A program made the position numbers and the translations under genes. From Acanthochlamys bracteata (taxonomy: Eukaryota; Streptophyta; Magnoliopsida; Pandanales; Velloziaceae), in assembly GCA_019914995.1 (NCBI GenBank), contig CM034128.1:1862501-1926500 (forward strand): DNA of 64,000 bases, written 5' to 3'. A model generated the notes under the pieces. It had not been told where the DNA came from, searched no databases, and saw nothing but the letters and a program-made list of their open reading frames with translations. Positions 51,033 to 61,800 of this stretch are shown here, one piece after another (within the stretch, counting starts at the first letter, position 1; each line of letters starts with the position of its first letter).

Positions 51033-54000
51033 TCACACTGGTACATTTTCTGCAGCATCTTCGTGTGAATCACCCTCCGTGCTCCCACCACCAGTCAACG
51101 TTTCAGCAGCTAGTCTCTGCTCAAGTGCTCTTGCCCCTCGCTCTCTGCACATAGACAATTGGAGAAACCAAAAAATTTAAGAAGGATTGCAACAAATTGG
51201 TTAGTCTTAATAATACAGCGGAGCTATTTGTAGAAGCTAGAAGTAGCAGATGATACAACTCACAGGTATTACTTCCGCCAAATAGTAAAACCAGAGCCAG
51301 GTGTTATCTGGTTGATATATAAAAATATTTTCTAGAGATTTACTATTTTATTTGAAACTAAACTCTGTGATGTTCAATATGCTTAAATGCTTTTATTGCT
51401 CTGAAGAGACCTCAATCTGATTACTCAGTTTCGAAAGCCTAGGTCCTTTCCAACTCCAACACTTAAATGCTTTTCATGCATGGACCACAACAGCAACAGC
51501 AGTATCCGACAAGAGTATTTTTGGAGGGTATTTTCATTATGTATGTTGTCTTTATATGAATGAAAGCCTAGCTATAATTGAAAGCCATGGGATGCCTTAC
51601 GAAGAAGCACATTTGAAACAGGTACAGAATAATTAGTACAGAACAACTATCTTTCAAGAGCAGTAAAGTACCTTCTTCTTGATGCCTCGATAGGATCTGA
51701 GCCAGGCAAAGGAGCTTCTCCAAATGTATAACCTCTTGTTTCAGTAGATATTTCAGCTCGTCCACAAAGAAGACGATGAAATAAGGAAGCAATTGGGTCG
51801 ATAATGGGACTGCAAGCATCAGTTGAGAGAAGCCAAATCAACACTACTCATTAGCCAAACACCAAAAAAATACTTAAAGAAAAATTGTTGATCACCGCAA
51901 AAATTCAGGGAAGAAACTGGCGAACGAAAACTCATCACTTGGATCTCCCTTAAGACTTGTTTCTGGCCTCTTTTGGAAATAACGTAGGTATATCCAACCG
52001 ATATAGATGCCAAATAGTAGGGTTGGAAGGTAGGATGCAGCTTCAGCTGTAAAAAAGCTTACAGCTATAGAGACCAGTGCAACAAGAGATGGCACCCACT
52101 GAAAAAGGAGCAAAACTACTCATTATAAAGTCAATCAGTCTGGGTTAACAAAATTGGAATTAAAAGACTCTAAAAATACCTTTGCTTTAACTTTTAAAAA
52201 GCCCATTTCCTGATGAGGCATTATTTGCTTAATGCCTACGAGAAACCCTGCAAGAATTCCATGGAACCCACTAACGGGTGTGTAACTGGCAGCAAAAGAA
52301 AACAAAAGGGTGAATATAGAAACTATACTTGGTGGATGTTGTGAGTACGTTTTCAAATGCACTCCCACTGTCCCAGATTTAAAAAATTCTTTATTTTTAA
52401 GATTATAATTTTAAAAGTTAGGCCATATAGTTAAATTGCATGTCAGAAAGTTTCTATGTATATATATATATATATATACATATATAGGGGCGGTATAGGG
52501 GCACTCCCCCCTCTCCCTTTTAGGGCGTGTTTACCTTGATAAAAAAGTGGGTGAAGTGAGTTTTTTGGAATTGAATTTAAAAAATCAAATTAAAAATTAA
52601 AAATATTTAATAAAAAATAAAAATATATATTAATGTAATATTTATAGTAAGTTTTAAAAATACATTTTAAAAAAAATTTATTAATAAAAAATTTTTATTT
52701 TAATTTTTGTATGTATTTTATATTGAAAGTGAGTTTAAAAAAAAGTGAGTTTGGGGTGTTGGTAAACACGCCCTTAAAGGCACTCCTGCGCACTCTACGG
52801 TCATTTTTTGCCGTGGAGATCTCCAAATCTAATATTTACTGTTAGATATAAAGAAATATGATTCGGTAACATGCTGACAAAATTTCAACTCAAACGGATC
52901 ATGAATGAATCTCCATCTAGTCACTTGATCAAGATGACACAAGATAGAAATATATATATTTTGTCAAGTTTCACTATTTATGTCATCTTGATCAAGTGAA
53001 CGGATGGAGATCGATTCGTGTTCCTCGATTGAGTTGAAATTTTATCAACATGCTACTAACTCATAGTTATTCATATTCGACGGTACAGATTGAATTGGGA
53101 GGTCTCCACGGCCAAAAATAGCCATGGAGTATGCAGAAGTGCCTTTAGGAAAGAGTGTGCCCCCATTCCTCCCAATATATATATATATTATTTTAGGCAA
53201 AAAAGGTCAAGCTCATTCTCCAGAAATGTCCAAATAAGCTCTTTTTTAGAAAAGCTCCTTAAATTAAGCACTCCAAACATCCCCTTAATCAGTGTAGCTA
53301 TAGTGTAACATCAGCAAATAAACTTAGGAGCAACTTACATAAAGATTCCAGACTGGAAAAAAGGAAAAGAAAAACAAAGAAATAAAAACCGCATAATGCA
53401 ACACTTTGGAAGTAATTTGCCCGCTGCTTTTAGATTGCTCCAATTTCCAATTAAGTCCACAGCAGGCTATTGCTGTCATAACTAGTTGTTAGATGAAGAG
53501 AGAGCCATTCACCTTTTTCCTTTTCATAAAAACGTGTTTCTCATTCCAACAAAGCTATCAGAAAGACCAGTACAATTTTTACTAATCTACTTGTTTGCTA
53601 TCAAGTTCAGCACAAGTGGCAACGTGTGGAATACATTACTAAAGACGCGTACATATCACCATTAACCTTTACTTTCTAATATGACAACTCTGTGCCTAAT
53701 AAAAATATCCAGTTTCTATGGCGTATCTATACAATGTCATCCGACTATTAAATTATCCACACATATCTGGTGCAATCTACCCAACAAGTTTCATAACAGC
53801 TTTACTTTCCTCAAAGTATTTCTGCCAAGTCACTTCTTTCCACTACAACTCTAACTTTTTAAAATGATGAGAGGGCAACTCTCAAGAATTAGGAACACGA
53901 ATTGCTCCTCAGAGACAAGAAATCCCAACCTACATCTGGAAGTAAGAGATCACAAGATAAAGAAGCCCAGTCTAGAAAGCTAAAAGAACAAGCAAGAAAT

Positions 54001-56863
54001 ACGATTGGCAGAACAAAACAGAACATAATGGTATTTGCTAATACCATCTGGCAGGGGATAGAAGTTATACATATTCATGCTTCAAATGAAATCTATAAAC
54101 TCGAAAAGAAGTACTTACAGGTATGCTTCCTCCCTTGTTATGTAGTATAAAAGAATAGCGGTAACAAAGACACAGATCGATATAATGAAGTTCACCACAA
54201 AAATGAACTTCAAGAATTCTCTTGAGCCCCATAGAGGTTCAAGAAACCTCCCAAGGAATAGAAGACCCACCATGCTGACAATGACCTGCAGCAGGTTATG
54301 CCAACCCATAACTTTAAAGTTGCAGCAAAAAGATGCATAAAAGAAGAATATCAAGGAGAAATCATGAGAAAAGTTTGACGTGTACAGAGCAATGATTGCT
54401 GGACAATGGCTGCATAAGAGCTAAATACATAGGCATTCACAACAACAACATACCGGAATGCAGATGTCATGTAGAGTTACATAAACTGATAATTATGCCA
54501 AGAAAAGGTAACAAAGAAGGCTTACGATCAAGAATCTTGACCGAAAGACAAAAAGAAAATCCATATGCAGAACAATTTTTCTTTCCAATGAAAACTCATA
54601 AACATATTCATTTGAAATTTGCCATCTAACAACATCACTGCCACAGATGGCCTCTAATTAAAAATTCTAGTTTGTTTCCTCCTTTTGTACAGGAGGATGA
54701 CAAGGCACAAGAACATCAAACCAAATATCAATAAGGTACTTTTTGGAGGATGAACAGATATATCTGACTGTCAGTGGCAGTGAGATAGAACGTAACTAAA
54801 CTTCTACAACAAGACCATTTAAGTTTTGAGCATCTTTTCTTACCCCAGGGATTGATTGCTCTATGTAGCCAGAAGTGACGAGGTTCCATGCAAATGGGAT
54901 TGTCCTAGATACAAGTGATTAGTAACAAACAGGACATAATAAGTCTCGAACTCAAACTTATTTGATTTGCATAATGATTGCAACATATGCTGCAAGCAAA
55001 TATAAATCATAAGAAATGCACATACAGTTTAAACCAATGGGAAGTCACATGACCAAGAAATTGACGCATGATTTAAGTAGTCTATCAAAAATGTTGATTA
55101 ATCGGCAAAGATAGTCAAGCCTTTGCTCACTAGACGAGAAAGGCAACATAGATGCTACCATATCATTGCACACTACTGGAACCAAATTCAGTGAGATAAT
55201 TAAATGAGTTCAACTGTTGATGGTCAGTACTAATACAATATAAATCCAGAATTTAAAGTTACATGGGCATGCAGACCATGGAACTTGCCATGAAAGTTTC
55301 CGTAAGGTCATCCACAAGAAATTACAAATTAAAGGCACGACTCTACCAGCATTTTCACCATGACTAGCTAGGAGTAACTATTGGGCTTGGTGGGTTCTGG
55401 TGCAACTGTTGGCACACTTCAATTTATTAGGAATGGAAATGTACAGTAGCATGAGCATATCTTCATAATAGTTATGTCAAACTAGAAATAGCTCAAGTTT
55501 CATCAAGTTCTTTTAATGGTCGACCTAATGATTCTCAACTACCTCATTTACATAACCATGTTACTACATTTTAAATTGCATAAAATCTTCATATAAGTAC
55601 ATAAGTAATACTTCCACAAACTACCTCAACACATACTTGTTATGTTATTGACCAAGTGATGTATTAAAGATAGAAGTCAACACCATTCTAGAAAAAAATT
55701 ATCACCCTTCAACTCACTAACGGTTACAGCAAGAAGTTGATAGCAATACATAAGTCATGTTCAATAACTATTTGAAGAAGGGCAGATATATGGGCCAACT
55801 ATTGACTTAAATGACAAGCATATGACCAATAACATAACTACAAGGTGTTTTTTTTCATCATTGAAAGATCAAACATACTGTGCAGGGATAAGTGCTAGAT
55901 AAGTGGCAGCTGGAGGAAATATCTGGACTAAGGCATATCCACCAACAAGTACAACTGAGAGGCCTTTGCACAATCTGCTGAAACCTGTGAATATGCTGCT
56001 GTCCTGCACAAAAAAAACCATATATTGAAGAAAGTCAGTATGAGTACCAGCATCTTAAAAATATTAATCTATCATGGGTCTGGAAGTATGAATATTTTTA
56101 ACTGAAACTATTTAAAGTTGTTTCAAGAAAAGAGTAAAGTCATTGTGGAGACTCTTAATTAAGTTAAGTAGGATGTCTGGAAAAAAAAAACTGCCACAAC
56201 TAGATTGTAAATTGGGATCCGGATTTGTATTGTAAGCCAACTGAAATTTGGGCTTAAATCACAAGCTGGAAATGTTTAGTAGATGACATAACATCAACAA
56301 GGACTTTGGCTAACTCAAGGTAAGATTTACTCCTAGCTAATGGTTCACATATTTCTTAGAAGAGGTTTGCGGGATTTTTAGCATGACTAGCAAAGAAGTG
56401 AGGTCAAGCCTAACTTTTACGCTTCAGTACAGCTGTCTAAGAGCCTAACTTTTACCTATGGCTAAAGGAAAAATAAACTGAAAATGGAACCTTGATGCAG
56501 AAAGGAAAGGGATGTGCATGTGCGTAGGAAAGAACAGAATATATCACACTGTGAGCAGATAAAGTCATACAAGTAATTCTGAAGCAATAGCAAAGGAGAA
56601 GTATAATTCTAAATAATTGTTCGCAACCAATGCAAATATAAGTCAAACAAAAACAAAAACCAAACGTAGGAGTGCCATTTGTACGAAGGGGGTCAAAACA
56701 AAAAATTGTAAAATAGGACGATCTCCTATTGTCACTGATGACCTGAAGCATTCACCCATCTAATTATATAGAGATTTCTTTGAATGTTACCGTTGTTGTC
56801 ACAACACGGGTAAATAACTTCCCAAAGGAGAACAAGATTTAGACATGTTTAACTTACAGGCAT
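51033..56863 (-). CDS. TMEM115 homologue (rhomboid-like, inactive)
   Basis: Golgi membrane protein of the TMEM115/DUF1751 family, which has the rhomboid fold without protease activity and helps retrograde traffic in animals. Eight exons: 56858-56863, 55879-56003, 54844-54904, 54119-54285, 52180-52285, 51896-52098, 51672-51809, 51033-51144. They sum to 918 nt (305 residues) with every phase consistent. Landmarks: FTGFSRLCKGLSVVLVGGY, YLALIPAQTIPFAWNLVTSG, FLEPLWGSREFLKFIFVVNF, GFHGILAGFLVGIKQIMP, FGIYIGWIYLRYFQKRPET and the tail RRRERGARALEQRL. It has five to six hydrophobic helices. The first coding exon is only ATG CCT followed by GTAAGT; this start is the least certain part, since an upstream exon could replace it. 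Intron 5 (52286-54118) contains nested miniature transposons. Confidence 0.9.
52487..53173. mobile_element. Fold-back element inserted in a (TA)n tract
   Basis: Apart from a later insertion, the two halves are reverse complements along their whole length. The left arm GGCACTCCTGCGCACTC, GCCGTGGAGATCTCC and TCACTTGATCAAGATGACA is mirrored on the right by TGTCATCTTGATCAAGTGA, GGTCTCCACGGC and GTATGCAGAAGTGCC. Removing the inner MITE leaves about 433 bases, or two arms of roughly 210. It is flanked on both sides by TA repeats (about 52459-52486 and 53175-53188), so the target was probably a (TA)n microsatellite. No coding capacity. Confidence 0.8.
52523..52773. mobile_element. Tourist-like (PIF/Harbinger) MITE
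   Basis: Perfect 13-base inverted ends GGGCGTGTTTACC / GGTAAACACGCCC bracket 251 bases and are flanked by TTA on each side (52520-52522 and 52774-52776), the three-base duplication of Tourist elements. It lies inside the left arm of the fold-back element, so it is the younger insertion. The interior is AT-rich and non-coding. Confidence 0.92.
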
Positions 56864-58860
56864 CGGATCACTTCACTTGATAAGGAGGCTCTACCGAATG
56901 AGAAAAGATATTGCAAACTTTTGATAACTGCAGTAACTTCTCCTCAATATTGAGACGCCTTACAACTAAGTCAGTCCTTAGTCCTTATCCCTGTAAGAGA
57001 AATTTTCTTAATGGTACACTTCCACAATTAGAAAAAAACAAAAAACATTGAAGAAAAACACCCATATAAATAAAATTAGTGAAATCAACAAAGAAATACC
57101 AACAAGAACTTATCTGATAGTGAGTTAGAGACATTAGGAGCATTTAAATCTTAGCCGGTAGTCAATTTGTGAAAACTCATCACCAGCCTAGAACAAAAAG
57201 AACAGCCAATGCAATTCCAAAGCATGGTTAGCTCAACAAGCAGCAAAGCTACTTGAAAGACCTAGGGTTAATATAATTCACTTGTTTTTTTTTTCTACAC
57301 CAACTCCATGTAATCTGTATTTTTTTTCTTTTATTAGACTGATCTGGATTTCAAAATCTCACTCCATTGTCAACTATCTCAGCGAACAAAGAAAGAGCTA
57401 TATACAAAATTACACGAACATTAACAAAACCAAGAGAATGGAAACTAAGTACTTTGTAATCATTAAGCTTAGAAAAATTTTACAAATTCACAGAACAAAA
57501 TCAACCGTCGAACTATGAAAAATAAAATTAAAAAAATAAACAAGAGATCATCAACCATTTTCCATGCACAACGAGTTTATATAACAACAAAGCAAACTAC
57601 AAACATCAAAAAATCGAAAAGAATCAATAACTCCATAACAGGAAACTTCAGAGCTTGTACTGCTTCGAAGAATCCATAGAACAAAAACAACAACCGATCT
57701 AATCTTAAGATTCTAACGTGTGGAAAAGAGACAACCAACCAGGATAAAATGCTCAGATCCAGAGTTAGAAGAAGAGATTAAGCATTCATGGCGGTAAAGT
57801 AAATTGCTGGAGGTGAGATCTAGGTCCCGGAAAAGGAGAGGGAGTGACCCGAAGAAGAAGAACAAGAACGAAACGGTTCACTCGGTTGTGCTAATGAAGA
57901 TCTTGATCCAAATTTCCAGATTGGATCTGGGACCAATCGGTTATTCTATCTTTGAGTATCCTTTTTTTTTTGTAAAATTTTGCGTTTCGGTACTTTCTTA
58001 AAACCTGGATAAAAGCTTTTCATAAAAGGTAAGGGGCGGTTGGGTTGAAATTGTGAAAGTACTTATTAGAAACCTGTTAAAATTATTTTTATAATTTTTT
58101 TTTTAAATTATAAAATATTATAAAAATAAATTAAAAAAGTAAAAATATTTTTTTAAGAATATAAATTGAATCTAAACATCCAAGTCTTTTCTTTCTTAAG
58201 AATATAGATGGACTTATTGAAATAAGTTTTATGCTTATTTATAATCTGTATATAGATGGGCTTATTTAATTTAGATGGGCTAATCTAACTAAATATTTAG
58301 ATGGGCTTATTTAAAAATGTTTTTAAACTTAAGCAAATTGTTAGAGTTTATCGACGAACAAATATAACACTAGAAATTTATAATTGAAAAGCAGTTACAT
58401 ATATTTGTATAAACCCTTACAATAAACGGCTTAGCGGGTTATTAAGAGCTTATTTATTAACTTACAAAAAACAGTTTTTTAAATTCACTTTTAATACAAA
58501 CTAAATAAAATATTTAATATATTTTTATCAAATATTTACTTTTTAAATAAATTTTAAAATTCATTTTAAATTAATAATATAAAAACTTAATTTTATTAAC
58601 TATTTTAATTTAAATTAAATTATTCTTTAATTCATTTAACAAAAGTAAACTTATCTAAAATAAATTTCTTAAAAGGAAAACTAAAGCGAGAAAAAAACAC
58701 GTTAGTTGCAATCTAGGACACGTAACTGATCCCTCACCAATCAATCCAAAACTTCACCTCACTCTCTCACTCCTTGTTTGTCTTAACAATCCAAATTCAG
58801 TACAACGACGCAACAACTCCCTCCGATACCCAAATTTTAGTTTCCGGCCAGAGATTAATG
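56864..58860. other. Intergenic between TMEM115 and MCCB relic
   Basis: Leader and promoter of TMEM115 (possibly with a non-coding first exon near 57700-57790) lie to the left. From about 58040 to 58690 the sequence is very AT-rich and repeat-like, without clear termini. The right end is the former MCCB promoter. No other gene recognised. Confidence 0.4.
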
Positions 58861-61800
58861 CTTAGATTTCTCCTCAACGTCAATGGCGATCCTCCTTCGT
58901 TGCAGCTGCCGCACCGGCATCGATGGCGCCGCTCAATACCGCCGTCCTTCCCGGTGGCGTTGATACGAACTCCGAAGATTTCTCTCGCAACGCTGCCGCT
59001 GCTCACGATCTCGTTTCTCGTCTCCAATCAACTATCCAAAAGGTTGTAACGATCAGCAATGATCACATAAATCTTCTCATTTGGCTTAAGAGATTGTTTC
59101 CTGTTTCCCATTTTGACAAAAATTATTAGTATTATTATTATTATTATATGATTATTATTTTATTGTTATTATTATTTTAATTGAGTATAACGGCGTTGCG
59201 GGAATATATTAACATGACAGTTCCAACTCCTGAGGGGAGAGATGGTAACTAGCAAGAAGGTAGACATATCTGTTTCCGTTTTGCTAATTAGTAACATTGA
59301 ATCTTTTGTTGCTTCTTTTGTTCAGGTACTCGGTGGTGGTGGTGAGGAAGCAGTTAAGAGGAACCATAGCCGAGGCAAGCTCTTGCCAAGGGAGCGGATC
59401 GACAGGCTGATCGACCCAGGATCGTCCTTCCTTGCTTCTTTAGGTGCTTGTTATTGACGTGTTTTCAAATTGCAATGACATTTGAATTTCCGTTCATCAT
59501 AGCACCATGCTTGAGTAAAGGAAGCCAAATAAAGTTCTAGCAACTGCAAATGCTAGTATTATGCAAAATCGAAGGTAGCAGCCATAAACAATTTGGGTTG
59601 GGACATGTGTATTTAATTTTTTTTTATATTTGTTTTTGCTTAAAATTTTGAAAATTGTTTTAGAGACTCCAAGTACATATTCAGCGCCAGTAGTATTATA
59701 CGTTCCACAGAGTGTTATACTCGGTTTCTGCCCGAACTACATCTTGATACTAATATTTAGTTCAAAAAAATTGATGAACTACAAATTGGTACCGATGTTC
59801 AGTTCTAGGTTTGAATAATCTAATACGATATTTTATTCCCTGTTGTACACTGGTCACCTTTGCTTTGTTCTTCATTTGCGACATAGCCCTACTAGATCTT
59901 CTCAAAGATATGTGGTTTGTATTACTGCCTTAAGGTGTTTCTGAATTAGGAATCATCAGAAGCTCTCAGTTAGGTTTGTGTGTTCATTCATAAGCTCTGA
60001 CAACACGAAAATGTAGCCCAATCATCTGTTTTATTTTACGTGCTCTTGCTGAGCTTTTCAGTTCGTCTATTGATGACTTGCTCTTCTGCCTTGCAGTTTA
60101 GAAAATAATCTTGTTTCATGCAATGGTACTGTCTCACTTTATTTAGTTACACATCTCGTTTCCAATCCTGCAACTTATCTTGAAGCTTGCTGGACATGAG
60201 CTAGACAGTGAGTCTTTGCCATCTGGAGGAATTGTTACTGGAGTAGGACCAGTGAATGGAGGACTCTGTATGTTCATTGCTAATGACCCCACTGTGAAGG
60301 GTGGGACATATTATCCTATAGCCGTAAAGAAACATTTAAGAGCCCAAGAAATTGCAGCACAATGCAGATTGCCATGCGTATATCTAGTTGACAGTGGAGG
60401 CACTAATCTTGCAAGGCAGGCTGATGTCTTTCCGGACAAAGATAATTTTGGTAGAATCTTTTACAAACAAGCAACAAGGTCTTCTGAGGGAATTCCACAG
60501 ATTGCTTTGGTTTCTTGCACTGCCAGTGGTGCCTATATAGCTGCTATGGCTGATGAAAGTGTTATAGTGAAAGGCAATGGCACAATATTTCTTGCTGGAC
60601 CCCCCTTTTGAAGGTATAACTTTGAAAGGGATACTTAGTACTCATGTCTGCGTTCTTTCTGTTTATCATTAAATTTTAAAGAATGCTACCTTATAAAATT
60701 TAGGTAGATTCTGAAGCCGCAATTTTGATAGGCTGCTACAGAGAGAAGAAATATCAGCAGGGGATTTGTGTGTGTGGGGGGGGGGGGTGGTGTCGTGCAT
60801 CATTGCATTGTAGGGTATCAGGAGTTTCGGATCATTTTGCAATTGGTACCTTTCATACTTGATCAGTTATAGAATATTTGATCATAGTTTCTTATTTAGT
60901 ATGTTTTTATTTCACAAGTAAACCCTGTATAGATTTTGTTATCATCGGTTTCTATGAAATCTATCTCAACTCTTCTTTGGAGAAGTTTGACTAGAAAACA
61001 TTTGTGTGCCCCCTTCTTTCTCAATGTAGTAGCTGTAGTAGCCAGTGTTTGTATGCTTTATGTTAGAACAGCATTGCAAGCCCTTGTGAGGTCTTCAAAT
61101 GAAATATAAGCTTAAACATTGTTAGTTTCACATATTTTTAGGAAATCAATAGTGACCTTTGTGGTATAGGTTCTAATTTGCACTAATCTGCTTGATTTAG
61201 ATGAACTTCATGGCTTGGAAATTGGGAGGAGCATTGTTAAGAACCTCCACATGCTAGGGAAGCTTGCAAACCATTCTGCAAGCAACATTGCTGACTACAG
61301 AGAACCATTATATGATGTAAAGGAACTCCGTGGCATTGCTCCAACTGACCAAAAACAGCAATTTGATGTTCGATCAGTAATTGATCGTATTGTAGATGGT
61401 AGTGAATTTGACGAGTTTAAAACGCTATATGGCACTGTAAGGGTTTCTGACTTACCACTTTCTTAATGTATGATTTTGGTTATTTGGTACTGCAAATATC
61501 CTGATTCATAGTTCCCCAACTTTGTAACACTTATCACAGGTTTTTGCAAGGATTTTGCGACAGTCAGTTGTGGTAATAGCAAATAATGGAATATTATTTA
61601 CCGAGTCTGCTCTGAAAAAAAAGTTATCGAGTTATGTGTGCAATGAAACATTCCTTTGACATTTCTTCAGAATATTACTGGATGGTATGCTTTCAAAGAA
61701 CTGGAAATAATATTATGACGTCATTTTGTCTTATTTATTTGTAAACATTTTTCTGCTGTGAGTTCACTAGACTGAAAATGGTTGAGATTAGATGATTGTT

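Noticed and set aside
52459-52486. TA-rich palindromic stretch that could form a cruciform or terminator
   Set aside because: It is a plain (TA)n microsatellite, explained as the target of the fold-back element.
58774-59049. Open frame starting MFVLTIQIQ over MCCB exon 1
   Set aside because: It reads the wrong frame for most of its length. Only its MLRF start belongs to the MCCB relic.
60766-60790. G-run as a possible quadruplex regulatory element
   Set aside because: It falls in a ruined exon of a dead gene and is better explained as slippage.
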